Both the position numbers and the translations under genes were made by a program. Positions 44,519 to 52,885 of a stretch of DNA of 64,000 nt are shown in pieces (position 1 is the stretch's first letter; each line of letters begins with the position of its first letter). The DNA is from Rhodohalobacter sp. SW132 (GTDB taxonomy: Bacteria; Bacteroidota; Rhodothermia; Balneolales; Balneolaceae), in assembly GCF_003390325.1 (NCBI RefSeq), contig NZ_QUOK01000007.1, positions 1 to 64,000 on the forward strand, written 5' to 3'. The notes beneath the pieces were generated by a model that was not told the origin of the DNA, did not search any database, and saw only the letters and a list, made by a program, of their open reading frames with translations.

Positions 44519-44623
44519 TCGTCACGCTGCTCTGCAGCGTGACGAAAAGCTGACAGCTCCGCTGTAGATCTATTTGCATCGGAGTTGCTAACCCCTCGTA
44601 CCTGTGCTGAGCACCGGTACGAG
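44519..44623. repeat. REP-like hairpins upstream of ctaA
   Basis: TCGTCACGCTGC-tct-GCAGCGTGACGA (44519-44545) is a perfect hairpin. A small ACAG-ctccg-CTGT hairpin lies at about 44552-44564. CTCGTACCtGTGCT/AGCACcGGTACGAG is at 44595-44623. These belong to the REP-like family clustered around the RAYT gene. Confidence 0.75.
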
Positions 44624-44673
44624 AAAGGGAGATTTTTGGCTCTTAAACACAAAAAATATCATCAACTAACCAA

Positions 44674-45714
44674 ATGACACCCAAAGACAAAAAGCACGTC
44701 CGCATCTGGTACTGGAGCGGAGCAACGATGGTGTTTTTCATTCTGGTAATCGGCGGCATCACCCGGCTGACCGGCTCCGGCTTGTCGATGACGGACTGGA
44801 AGCCGATTATGGGCGCTATTCCCCCCATCACGGAAGCGCAGTGGGAAGATGCATTTGAGCAGTACAAACAGTTTCCGGAATACCAGCAAGTCAACCGGGG
44901 GATGAGTCTTGGTGAGTTTCAGTTTATCTTTTTCTGGGAGTATCTGCACAGGATGATCGGCCGGTTAATCGGGATCGTTTTTATCATTCCATTCGGGTAC
45001 TTTCTGTTCAGAAATAAACTCGATGCAACACAGATCAAACGGGCTCTCATATTATTAGGTCTTGGTGCTTCACAAGGTTTGATGGGCTGGTTTATGGTGC
45101 AAAGCGGACTAATTGATGTTCCGAGGGTGAGTCCGTACCGGCTTGCAGCGCATCTCTCCCTCGCTTTTATCATATTCGGATGCTGCGTCTGGTTTGCGCT
45201 TGATTTGAAATCAAAACGAAAATCTCTTGGCAGAGGAACCGGCGAGCTAAAAACATGGCTTTGGGCGTTTCTTGCAATTCTCTCTCTGCAGGTGGTTTGG
45301 GGTGCTTTTGTGGCGGGACATCACGCGGGTCTTGTTTATAATACATTCCCGAAAATGCATCAATACTGGGTTCCGCCTGAACTTTGGCTGATGGAACCAT
45401 GGATCATTAATTTCTTTGAAAATATGGTCACCGTCCAGTGGATTCACCGGGTAATGGCAACTGTTCTCGGAGTGATGGCGATCGGGATTTGGATACGGTC
45501 TTTCCAACTGAACACGTCGTTTACTGCCAGAATGTGGATACTGGCTCTGTTTGCAATCGTTTTGATTCAATACCTGATCGGAGTTTTAACACTGATCTGG
45601 CACGTGCCGCTCTGGCTCGGGGTTCTCCATCAGGCAGTAGCAATGATTCTTTTTGGCGTTGTAATTGGCGCGATACATTTTGTGACCAAACAAACTTTAA
45701 CCTCGACTCGCTAA
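44674..45714 (+). CDS. ctaA: Haem A synthase CtaA/COX15
   Basis: A 346-aa polytopic COX15/CtaA protein. The N-terminal block VFFILVIGGITRLTGSGLSMTDWKPI is the family signature. Haem-binding histidines are in EYLHRMIGRLIG, RLAAHLSLAF, QWIHRVMAT and GVLHQAVAMI, in the four expected helices. It oxidises haem O to haem A for cytochrome oxidases in the cytoplasmic membrane. It is the type 1 form with a long periplasmic loop (AQWEDAFEQYKQFPEYQQVN), typical of Bacteroidota. It lies between two REP-like hairpin pairs. Confidence 0.93.
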   Translation: MTPKDKKHVRIWYWSGATMVFFILVIGGITRLTGSGLSMTDWKPIMGAIPPITEAQWEDAFEQYKQFPEYQQVNRGMSLGEFQFIFFWEYLHRMIGRLIGIVFIIPFGYFLFRNKLDATQIKRALILLGLGASQGLMGWFMVQSGLIDVPRVSPYRLAAHLSLAFIIFGCCVWFALDLKSKRKSLGRGTGELKTWLWAFLAILSLQVVWGAFVAGHHAGLVYNTFPKMHQYWVPPELWLMEPWIINFFENMVTVQWIHRVMATVLGVMAIGIWIRSFQLNTSFTARMWILALFAIVLIQYLIGVLTLIWHVPLWLGVLHQAVAMILFGVVIGAIHFVTKQTLTSTR

Positions 45715-45720
45715 TCTAAT

Positions 45721-45826
45721 CTCGTCCCGCTGCTCTGCAGCGGGACGCCAGTTAGCAACTCTGTTGCAAAAGAGTTCGACAGCGGAGCTGTCAGCTTTTC
45801 GTCTCGCTGCAGAGCAGCGGGACGAG
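45721..45826. repeat. REPIN-like inverted pair of REP hairpins
   Basis: Left hairpin CTCGTCCCGCTGC-tct-GCAGCGGGACG (45721-45747); right hairpin GTCTCGCTGC-aga-GCAGCGGGACGAG (45801-45826), in inverted orientation. Between them is GACAGCGGAGCTGTC. The 106-bp unit overlaps the 5' part of the next long reading frame, which therefore must start later. Confidence 0.8.
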
Positions 45827-45838
45827 ATAGGAGGGGAG

Positions 45839-47074
45839 ATGATTACGGTATTCATAAAGAATAGAAAACAGATGAACCATTTGGCAACCTTCAAACAAAT
45901 CTGGCAATTCTCCATGCTGAGCTTCATCATCGCGGCGCTGACCGGATTTCTATATCGCTACGGAATGCTTTATCCGCTGCCGGAGTGGATCAACTTTGCC
46001 AATATACGCCACGCCCACTCCCACCTGATGTTCTTCAACTGGATCTGTCCGCCCATTATGATCTGGATGATATCCAAAGTAATTACATCCGAACAAACCG
46101 CTGAAATTGCTGGATTCAAGAGATGTTTATATACAATGATAGTTCTCGGTTTTCTCTCCTGGCCATTGTTCCTGCTCTACGGTTATCATTCTGTTGCGAT
46201 CGGTTCCGCTTCTTTGCCGCTGGCTGCTATCGTATCCGGACTTGTCATGATCACCTGGTACTGGTTTGCCTGGCTCTGGTACAGATTAAGAAAAAACACA
46301 GATTCGAGCCTTTCGCTGTTATTTTATGATGCCGCGATTGCTGCACTTCTGATCAGCTCTCTGGGTGCCTGGGGTGTCTCCATCTTTCAGTTCACACCGG
46401 TTGACAGTCCCCAAATTTCCTCCGCTATGACCCATTTTTTTCTTGCGGTGTTCACCGAAGGGTGGGCCGTACTTGGGGTTCTCGGGATTATTTGGCATAA
46501 AGCAGATGCCGTTCAAATTCCGATCAAAACCGCATGGCTCTGGCAACCGATTCTGTTCGGGTCGATGCTGATCTTCCCCTTCAGCTTAAACCAAAGCATG
46601 ATCACTCCGACCATGCACTACACAGCAATTGCCGGAGCCCTGCTGATTGCCGGCTCTTTTGGGTTGAATCTTTTCCTGTTGCTAAAATCGGGAGCGCTGA
46701 AAGGACTCATCTGGAAAACCATTTTTTGTCTGATGGCGGTTAAAATCCTGCTTCAGACCGCCACTATCCTCCCGCTCGATATCTGGCCCGGCGAACACGG
46801 TTTGAGAGTGCTCTATCTACACATCTTCTTGCTTGGAATTATCTCCATTCTGTTTTTTGAAGTCTTCTATCCCAATACATTCCCATCATCCAAAAAACTG
46901 TTTGGAGCCACAGTTCTTCTGGTGCTCATCTCCCTCACGATGATCAGCGGATACTGGCCGGTGCGGTGGACACCCACCAATTTTTATTTTTGGGTGATGA
47001 TGATTGCCCTGTTACCCGCTCTCCCTGCACTGTGGATATTTTCCCGGGATGTGTTGGCGAATCGTTCTGATTGA
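45839..47074 (+). CDS. Conserved polytopic membrane protein, possible haem-copper oxidase-related
   Basis: A 411-aa protein with about 12 hydrophobic segments. ATG 45839 is chosen since any earlier start is inside the REP pair; ATG 45872 is also possible. INFANIRHAHSHLMFFNWICPP near residue 42-63 contains the HAHSH motif that I associate with a Bacteroidota membrane protein family of unknown role. MTHFFLAVFTEGWAVLGVLGIIWHKA and MTPTMHYTAIAGALLIAGSFG have His residues in membrane helices that could bind haem or metal. The fold resembles NorB-like subunits by length only. It follows ctaA by 124 nt and is probably part of respiratory metabolism (inference). Confidence 0.6.
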   Translation: MITVFIKNRKQMNHLATFKQIWQFSMLSFIIAALTGFLYRYGMLYPLPEWINFANIRHAHSHLMFFNWICPPIMIWMISKVITSEQTAEIAGFKRCLYTMIVLGFLSWPLFLLYGYHSVAIGSASLPLAAIVSGLVMITWYWFAWLWYRLRKNTDSSLSLLFYDAAIAALLISSLGAWGVSIFQFTPVDSPQISSAMTHFFLAVFTEGWAVLGVLGIIWHKADAVQIPIKTAWLWQPILFGSMLIFPFSLNQSMITPTMHYTAIAGALLIAGSFGLNLFLLLKSGALKGLIWKTIFCLMAVKILLQTATILPLDIWPGEHGLRVLYLHIFLLGIISILFFEVFYPNTFPSSKKLFGATVLLVLISLTMISGYWPVRWTPTNFYFWVMMIALLPALPALWIFSRDVLANRSD

Positions 47075-47096
47075 AATCTAATAATACTGCTTTGTC

Positions 47097-47226
47097 CAAA
47101 CCTCGTTTCACTGCTCCGCCCACTATTTCGTATCACTGCTCCGCACCGATACGTACTGGGAACAGCTCCCCTGTTTTCTGCAGCGGAGCTGCACATCGCC
47201 GTCACAGTGCAGAGCACTGTGACGAG
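47097..47226. repeat. REP-like hairpin group between the membrane protein and RAYT genes
   Basis: CGTATCACTGC near 47134, a GCAGCGGAGCTGC hairpin near 47180, and a perfect CGTCACAGTGC-aga-GCACTGTGACG at 47200-47224 followed by AG. The stem changes compensate one another when compared with 44519, 45721, 48061 and 48141. Confidence 0.75.
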
Positions 47227-47314
47227 AATTCTGGAATTTTTTCAAAAAAAGTGTAAGGATTTTCATGATTCTGAATCATACATGTGAAACTGTGCTTAAT
47301 CTCAATCAGAAACA

Positions 47315-47851
47315 ATGCCCAGGTCCAGGTATCGAATCTACGAAGCGGAATATCCTTACTTCATCACAAGCAGTGTGGTTGAGGGATATCCCATCTTTTC
47401 GTTTCCGGAAGCTGCTGAGATACTTCTTGAGGCACTAACATTTCTACAAGAAAAGAGATCGACTACACTATTTGCATATGTCATCATGGAAAATCACATC
47501 CACATGATTGTCCAGTCTGATGAGTTAAAGAATCACATGAAAGCATTTAAATCCTGGACAGCTCGTGCAATAATTGATTGCTTTCAACACATTGGCCGAA
47601 CTCGTCAGCTAAGAAAACTTCGCTATGCTAAAAATCCAGCGCACTATGATTCGGTCCATCAACTCTGGCAGGAGGGTCTTTTTCCAAAACAAATCTTTAG
47701 TGATGATATGATGATTCAGAAAATCGACTACATCCATAAAAATCCTGTTAAGCGGGGTTTCGTAAACTGTCCTGAACACTGGAATTATTCATCTGCGAGA
47801 AATTATTTGGGGATAAAAGGAGTGATACCGGTTACGATGTTTGGGTTATAG
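47315..47851 (+). CDS. REP-associated tyrosine transposase (RAYT/TnpA_REP, Y1 HUH family)
   Basis: A 178-aa Y1_Tnp protein. HUH motif ENHIHMIVQ (His61, His63), with nucleophile Tyr139 in KIDYIHKNPVKRGFV. The N-terminal YRIYEAEYPYFITSSVVEG and the C-terminal EHWNYSSARNYLG are typical of RAYTs. In the family it cleaves single-stranded DNA at the foot of REP hairpins. The many covarying hairpins on both sides (44519-48165) are the natural substrates. The gene is intact. A Shine-Dalgarno sequence is not obvious. Confidence 0.92.
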   Translation: MPRSRYRIYEAEYPYFITSSVVEGYPIFSFPEAAEILLEALTFLQEKRSTTLFAYVIMENHIHMIVQSDELKNHMKAFKSWTARAIIDCFQHIGRTRQLRKLRYAKNPAHYDSVHQLWQEGLFPKQIFSDDMMIQKIDYIHKNPVKRGFVNCPEHWNYSSARNYLGIKGVIPVTMFGL

Positions 47852-47989
47852 TTTTCAAACGAATTCTGTATATCTGCGAATAAATCCCAATCCTCGCTTC
47901 ACTACTCTGTTATCACACTCGCATTATTTTCTCACATCACTCATCCACCACCTCTTGCATCACTGCCTGCCTTTTGCAGCGGAGCTGTA

Positions 47990-48165
47990 GTTCGCCGTTA
48001 CAGTGCTGAGCACTTTAACGAGGATGGAAATGAGAAGTGCACTGGGGCATTCTTCCACCTCGTATCACTGCTCAGCAGTGATACGCGAGTACCGGCAGCT
48101 CTGCTGTCGAAACAGTTCGCAGCGTAGCTGGCAACCTCTCCGTCACATTGCAGAGCAATGTGACG
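47990..48165. repeat. REP-like hairpin group downstream of RAYT
   Basis: Three hairpins: CGTTACAGTGC-tga-GCACTTTAACG (about 47996-48020), CGTATCACTGC-tca-GCAGTGATACG (48061-48085, perfect) and CGTCACATTGC-aga-GCAATGTGACG (48141-48165, perfect). Between them are GCAGCGGAGCTG and GGCAGCTCTGCTG mini-hairpins. Ends are CGT/ACG with flanking CTCG or CGAG. No gene is present between 47852 and 48298. Confidence 0.8.
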
Positions 48166-48259
48166 AGGGTCAAAAGTGACGAGGGCTAACGAAATTTATA
48201 TTTAAAAAGGGGAGGGAGTAACCGAAAAACTTAATGAAACCTTCATCAAAGATATTTAT

Positions 48260-48281
48260 TTTAAGACAAAAGACTCTCAAT
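48260..48281 (+). promoter_or_regulatory. Putative Rrf2 operator before rrf2-2/hemN
   Basis: TTTAAGA-caaaagac-TCTCAAT, with the same arms and 8-bp spacer as the site at 34908 with two changes on the right. It lies 17 nt before the Rrf2 start, the same distance as at rrf2-1. Confidence 0.55.
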
Positions 48282-48298
48282 AGTCACTAATAACGCTT

Positions 48299-48757
48299 AT
48301 GCTATTATCAAAATCGTGTGTTTATGGCCTGCGGGCCGCAATCTTTCTGGCCACCAGGGATAACAGCCAGTATATGCCGATCAAAAAAATGAGTGAAACT
48401 CTCGAGATATCACATCACTTTTTGACAAAAATTCTTCAGCAGTTAACGGCAAATGATCTGCTGGATTCTTATAAAGGTCCAAATGGTGGTGTAAAGCTCA
48501 GAAATTCCCCCTCCGAAATTACGCTGATGGATATCGTTCTTGCAATAGATGGCCCCGACTTGTTAACACAGTGTGCGCTGGGTTTGCCTGGCTGCGGACA
48601 TCAAAATCCTTGCCCGATGCATGATGAGTGGGCAAAAACCCGGGATTCAATCCGGCATATGCTGGAATCCTCATCTCTTGAAGAACTTGCCATTAAAAGC
48701 AAAAAGGAAAATTTGAGACTGACAAGTGAAGGCGGTTTCGAAAAACTTTTAAAATAA
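48299..48757 (+). CDS. Rrf2-family transcriptional regulator (NsrR/IscR-like), copy 2
   Basis: A 152-aa paralogue of the regulator at 34947: same N-terminus (LLSKSCVYGLRAAIFLATR), wing PNGGVKL, and Cys92, Cys99 and Cys105 in QCALGLPGCGHQNPC. The cluster-binding set is complete. It is followed after 8 nt by hemN, so the pair forms an operon; the arrangement suggests control of anaerobic haem synthesis by NO, redox or Fe-S status (inference). Function as a distinct or redundant sensor cannot be decided. Confidence 0.9.
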   Translation: MLLSKSCVYGLRAAIFLATRDNSQYMPIKKMSETLEISHHFLTKILQQLTANDLLDSYKGPNGGVKLRNSPSEITLMDIVLAIDGPDLLTQCALGLPGCGHQNPCPMHDEWAKTRDSIRHMLESSSLEELAIKSKKENLRLTSEGGFEKLLK

Positions 48758-48765
48758 GTAAACGG

Positions 48766-50145
48766 ATGATTCAGAACAGAAATGAAATTCTCGAAACCGT
48801 TGAGAGGTATAATGTTGCGGGCCCAAGGTACACATCATACCCAACAGCCGTTCAGTTTACGGAATCGTTCGATCGGGAAACGTTAGACCGGGCACTGGAA
48901 CAGAGAGGAGAAAAGGTTCAGGATCTTTCACTCTATTTCCATATCCCGTTCTGCTTTTCGCTCTGCTGGTATTGCGGCTGTACTAAAATTATCACTCGCG
49001 ATCAGGACAGGGGAGATGTCTATCTCGACTATCTCGCAAAAGAAATCAATCTTGTAAAACAGACGATTCATCCCGAATCAACTGTCCGGCAGGTCCATTT
49101 CGGAGGCGGTACCCCCACATTTCTGACGCCAGTTCAGCTTCGCAGACTTGGAGCCTTGATAAACAACGGATTCAACATTCACGAAGATGTTGAGTTCAGC
49201 GTTGAAATCGATCCGAGAAGGTGCGGTGAAGAGCATATTATTGCACTTAGCGAGATCGGCTGCAACCGGGCCTCACTTGGTGTGCAGGATACGAACCCGG
49301 ATGTGCAAGAGGCAATCCATCGAATTCAGCCGTTCAGTATAACCCGACAGGTGACCGAGCTCCTGAGAAAACACGGAATTTCCGAGATAAACTTTGATCT
49401 TATTTACGGCCTGCCGAGACAGTCAACGTCTACCTTCAATCAAACAATAGATGATGTTATCCGTCTGGATCCCGACCGCCTTGCCGTTTACAGTTATGCA
49501 CACCTGCCGGCGCTGATGCCTGCCCAGAAACTGCTCAGTGAGGATGAACTCCCATCACCCCGCGAAAAACTGGAGATGATGATGGCTGCCGTGGAAAGAT
49601 TTCCTGAAATGGGCTACCGGTTTATTGGAATGGACCATTTTGCAAAAGAAGAAGATGAACTTTCGATTGCACTGGATGATGGAACACTGCAAAGAAATTT
49701 CCAGGGATATAGCACCCATTCCGGCCTGGAGATGATCGCGTTCGGAATGTCTGGAATCTCGCAGGGTGATGATCTCTATTATCAGAATGAGAAAGATCTG
49801 GCCCAGTATTATGAAGATCTGGATGAAGGCCGCCTGCCCGTAAAAAAGACGCTGTTTCTATCCGAAGATGACAAAATCAGACGGGATGTCATTATGCAAA
49901 TAATGTGTCAGGCTACGATTCGTTTTGAGACATTCAGAGAGAAGACAGGGTTTCATTTTAAAGAGTATTTTTCGGCTGAAATTGAAAAACTACAACCGAT
50001 GGAAGCCGAAGGATTTTTACTGGTGATGGACGATCAGCTCATCATACGTGAAAAGGGCAGGCTTTTTCTCCGGAATATTGCAATGACTTTCGACTGGCAT
50101 TTATCCCAAAAAAGAGGCCATACAAATTACTCAAAAACGGTCTGA
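48766..50145 (+). CDS. hemN: Oxygen-independent coproporphyrinogen III oxidase HemN
   Basis: A 459-aa radical SAM enzyme. The N-terminal RYTSYPTAVQF is the HemN hallmark, the [4Fe-4S] cluster motif is PFCFSLCWYCGC (Cys63, Cys67, Cys70), and HFGGGTPTFL follows. GMDHFAKEEDELSIAL and the YSTHSGLEMIAFGMSGI part are seen only in true HemN, not in HemW or HutW. It converts coproporphyrinogen III to protoporphyrinogen IX without oxygen in the cytoplasm. Length is normal for the family. Coupling to the Rrf2 gene links it to micro-oxic or N2O-respiring growth. Confidence 0.95.
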   Translation: MIQNRNEILETVERYNVAGPRYTSYPTAVQFTESFDRETLDRALEQRGEKVQDLSLYFHIPFCFSLCWYCGCTKIITRDQDRGDVYLDYLAKEINLVKQTIHPESTVRQVHFGGGTPTFLTPVQLRRLGALINNGFNIHEDVEFSVEIDPRRCGEEHIIALSEIGCNRASLGVQDTNPDVQEAIHRIQPFSITRQVTELLRKHGISEINFDLIYGLPRQSTSTFNQTIDDVIRLDPDRLAVYSYAHLPALMPAQKLLSEDELPSPREKLEMMMAAVERFPEMGYRFIGMDHFAKEEDELSIALDDGTLQRNFQGYSTHSGLEMIAFGMSGISQGDDLYYQNEKDLAQYYEDLDEGRLPVKKTLFLSEDDKIRRDVIMQIMCQATIRFETFREKTGFHFKEYFSAEIEKLQPMEAEGFLLVMDDQLIIREKGRLFLRNIAMTFDWHLSQKRGHTNYSKTV

Positions 50146-50240
50146 TTTCCGTTTCGATGTGGTTTGAAGCGCAAATCCAAACCCGTTCAAATACCTCACT
50201 CATCTTTTAATTGGCCACTACTGATTACCGGTGAAAGCTT

Positions 50241-50402
50241 CTAATTATTCATTTGGTTCTCTATGAGCTGCATCAAATGACTAAGCGCCAATTCCTTACC
50301 CGACAAAATGTGATTCCGGTTTTGATATCCATCAGGATGAATGGCAAAAGTCCATTCATTTGGGTAATCAAATTTCGTGCATAGCAAAGAAGCTATGGTT
50401 TT
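50241..50402 (-). pseudogene. Possible gene remnant (C-terminal fragment)
   Basis: A minus-strand frame without ATG reads KTIASLLCTKFDYPNEWTFA and then IHPDGYQNRNHILSGKELAL up to a stop at 50241. The residues look like a real protein C-terminus, with no start codon nearby. I do not recognise the family. It may be the end of a deleted gene. The remainder of 50146-50558 shows nothing. Confidence 0.3.
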
Positions 50403-50558
50403 TTAGCAGTATATCAGTTATGTGTCTTCCTCTCTATTAAAAGCGTGTATAATAGGTATTGGGTACCGATATAATGGTACTGTTTAGCATATCATAAAAT
50501 GGTGGTGACAGTTTCATTTCGAGATCTCAAAAAAATATGATGAGTTCGGTTAGGGATC

Positions 50559-51149
50559 ATGGTGAATAGCGAATCTGCTTATGAAAATGAACAGCGCTGG
50601 ATCGAAATGATTCGTGAGGGCGATGAATACGCTTTTGAGCTACTGTTTAAAGAATACTATGAACAGTTGACCCGCTTTTCGTGGAGGTTTGTGAAATGCA
50701 AAGCCGTTGCTGAAGGCTTGGTGCAGGATATCTTTTCCGATCTTTGGGAGAACAGGGGAAATATGGAACTTACCGGATGTATTCGCCCATATCTTTATAA
50801 AGTGGTCAAAAACCATTCATTAAACTACATTAAACACCAGGAAGTACAGAATAAATATGATCCCCTGTGGATGGATCAAAAGGAGGTTCCAATGATCAAA
50901 TATGGGAAGGAAAAAAGAGAAGAGCAGATTCGTGAAGCAATTAAGCAGGCCGTTGAAAAATTACCGGAAAGAAGCAGGATGACGTATAAACTTCACCGTC
51001 ATGACGGACTTACCTACAAGGAAATAGCCGAGGTAATGGATGTATCAGTAAAAACCGTAGAATCTCAAATGACACGAACCCTGAAGTTGTTAAGGGAACA
51101 ATTGGCCCATCTGCTTCCTTTTTTAGCTGTCGGGTGTATTTTGATATAG
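50559..51149 (+). CDS. ECF sigma factor (FecI-like, Bacteroidetes type)
   Basis: A 196-aa RNA polymerase sigma-70 family protein. Region 2: YAFELLFKEYYEQLTRFSWRFV, VQDIFSDLWENRG. Region 4: LPERSRMTYKLHRHDGLTYKEIAEVMDVSVKTVESQMTRTLKLLREQL. The hydrophobic tail AHLLPFLAVGCILI is unusual. In the family it activates the polysaccharide-utilisation genes when released by the FecR anti-sigma factor. FecR, SusC (with STN domain) and SusD follow, so this is the expected signalling cassette. It is 541 nt ahead of fecR, the space containing a MITE. Confidence 0.9.
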   Translation: MVNSESAYENEQRWIEMIREGDEYAFELLFKEYYEQLTRFSWRFVKCKAVAEGLVQDIFSDLWENRGNMELTGCIRPYLYKVVKNHSLNYIKHQEVQNKYDPLWMDQKEVPMIKYGKEKREEQIREAIKQAVEKLPERSRMTYKLHRHDGLTYKEIAEVMDVSVKTVESQMTRTLKLLREQLAHLLPFLAVGCILI

Positions 51150-51317
51150 TGAAAAGTGGAATCCGTAGCTATTGAGGCTGCATTCGTGTGAGTTTCATGA
51201 CCAAAAAGATTATGATTCTTCCCGTTGGATAATACAATTGAGAGCAAGAAAAAGAGAGAACTAATCAATGCACGGACTGCCATTGAAGGTTTGCATAACC
51301 TGAGTTCTAAAATTGAG

Positions 51318-51504
51318 TTAAAAAGTGGCTGATACTGTCCAAAAGGGCGTACAACAAGGAATACTCATCATCAGTACTGTCATACCGGACTTTGCTCCGG
51401 TATCTCCTGCCTGTATTTGGATAGGAGATCCCGCATCCCCCGAAGGGATCCCCGCGGGAAAGTGCGGGATGACGCTCTTTTAGACAGTATCAGCCACTTT
51501 TTAA
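51318..51504. mobile_element. MITE-like element (33-bp terminal inverted repeats, TTAA flanks)
   Basis: Left end TTAAAAAGTGGCTGATACTG (from 51318) is matched by its inverse at 51472-51504, ending CAGCCACTTTTTAA; the 33-bp arms differ at only a few positions. The outermost TTAA can be read as a target-site duplication. The 187-bp interior has no gene but contains a CCCGCATCCC...GGGATGCGGG-type palindrome. No transposase for it was seen here. Confidence 0.7.
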
Positions 51505-51689
51505 CATGTAATTTAAATAAGACATTATTAATAGAATTCGGGTGCATAATATTTGATGCCATACAAAGAAAAAAATGCCAGTGGATAAAGGTTCAGCTTT
51601 AGGTGATCTCACTACATCAAAAAAAAATAAAAAAAATTACAGGGTACCGGTTTTTTCAATTGTATTGATTGTAACAACAGTTAAACAAA

Positions 51690-52775
51690 TTGCATAATAC
51701 ATTGAATTTAGACTTGAAAGATTGGGTTCTCATACAGCGTTATGTTACGGGCAACGCTACCTCTGAAGAGATCCATTTAATAGAACAATGGATGTCCAGT
51801 GACCCGGAGAATCGCCAGCTTGTTCAGGAAATAAAAGAGATTTGGGATCTGACTACTGAAGAGCATTTTAATGTAGACGTGCAGGAAGCCTGGAAGAAGT
51901 TTCAGGCAAGAAAGGAAAAAAAAGAGAGGGGAGGAAAAGCTATTGAATCGAATAGGATATTTAAGTTTCAGCGTAAAACTCCAAGAACCATTTATCATAT
52001 TTATAAAGCGGTAGCTTTTATCCTGGTAGCTGTGGTAGCCGGATTTTTCTTTCAGCACATTTCTAACATCCAGTCTGACGCAGAGCTTGCTGCGGGCCAG
52101 TCACAATCTTACACCCTGGAAGAACTGGCAACAGATCGAGGCGAAAAAGCACGGGTTACTTTTTCTGATGGAACCGAAGTCACGCTAAACTCTTCCAGTT
52201 CGATCCGTTTCCCCCAGAAATTTCATGGTTCAACCAGAGAAGTCTACTTGGATGGTGAGGCATACTTTAACGTGGTTTCTGATCAGGGACAGCCCTTCAT
52301 TGTAAAAACAAAAAATGTCAACGTGGAAGTTTTGGGTACCGAATTTAATGTCCGCGGCTGGAGTAATGATGAAGCCGTTGATGTGATTGTTCGAGAAGGG
52401 AAAGTTTCGGTTCGTACAGATGACCAGGATCCCGGAAATGAAGTGGTTCTCACCGAAGGGTTTAAAACGTCGGTGAAGGCTGGTGAGTCACCTCTTGCTG
52501 CCCAAAAGGCGGATATCGCTAGTAATCTGCTCTGGATTAACGGTGGGCTGCATTTCGACTCTGTACCGTTTGCTCAGGTGATTATTCAGCTCGAACGCAG
52601 GTTTAATGTGAATATTTCAATAGACGAACATGATCTGTTGAACGTGCCATATACAGGCACATTTAAATATGCGGAACTGGATGAGGTATTGATGGTAATT
52701 GCAGCATCGATGGATATAGAATTCATACGGGAAGGATCGAATGTAGAATTTAAGAACTCCTGGAACCATCAATGA
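51690..52775 (+). CDS. FecR-family anti-sigma factor
   Basis: A 361-aa protein. Residues 1-75 form the cytoplasmic anti-sigma part (LIQRYVTGNATSEEIHLIEQWMSSDPENRQ). One membrane segment is at about 105-128 (AVAFILVAVVAGFFFQHI). FecR domain at about 140-240 (RVTFSDGTEVTLNSSSSIRFP, EVLGTEFNVR), DUF4974 at about 285-355 (FAQVIIQLERRFNVNISID, YTGTFKYAELDEVLMVI). No ATG fits; TTG 51690 is the longest start and a second TTG at 51702 is also possible. It receives the signal from the STN domain of SusC and controls the sigma factor. Confidence 0.9.
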   Translation: MHNTLNLDLKDWVLIQRYVTGNATSEEIHLIEQWMSSDPENRQLVQEIKEIWDLTTEEHFNVDVQEAWKKFQARKEKKERGGKAIESNRIFKFQRKTPRTIYHIYKAVAFILVAVVAGFFFQHISNIQSDAELAAGQSQSYTLEELATDRGEKARVTFSDGTEVTLNSSSSIRFPQKFHGSTREVYLDGEAYFNVVSDQGQPFIVKTKNVNVEVLGTEFNVRGWSNDEAVDVIVREGKVSVRTDDQDPGNEVVLTEGFKTSVKAGESPLAAQKADIASNLLWINGGLHFDSVPFAQVIIQLERRFNVNISIDEHDLLNVPYTGTFKYAELDEVLMVIAASMDIEFIREGSNVEFKNSWNHQ

Positions 52776-52885
52776 AAGGAGTAAAAATATGATGTTTAAA
52801 TATATAGAAGCGCTTTTTATTTGAAAATGGTCTAAAAATTAATTCACAACGATTCACGATAGAACACAAAACATAGGTGATAGGA

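Noticed and set aside
44443-44652. Minus-strand frames through REP-like hairpins
   Set aside because: Sequence is repeat DNA; no homology or ribosome site.
45697-45930. Minus-strand 77-aa frame over the REPIN
   Set aside because: Same repeat text; would overlap the start of the membrane protein gene.
45839-47074. Assignment as nitric oxide reductase NorB
   Set aside because: Length is similar, but the oxidase metal-ligand His set is not complete in the expected helices.
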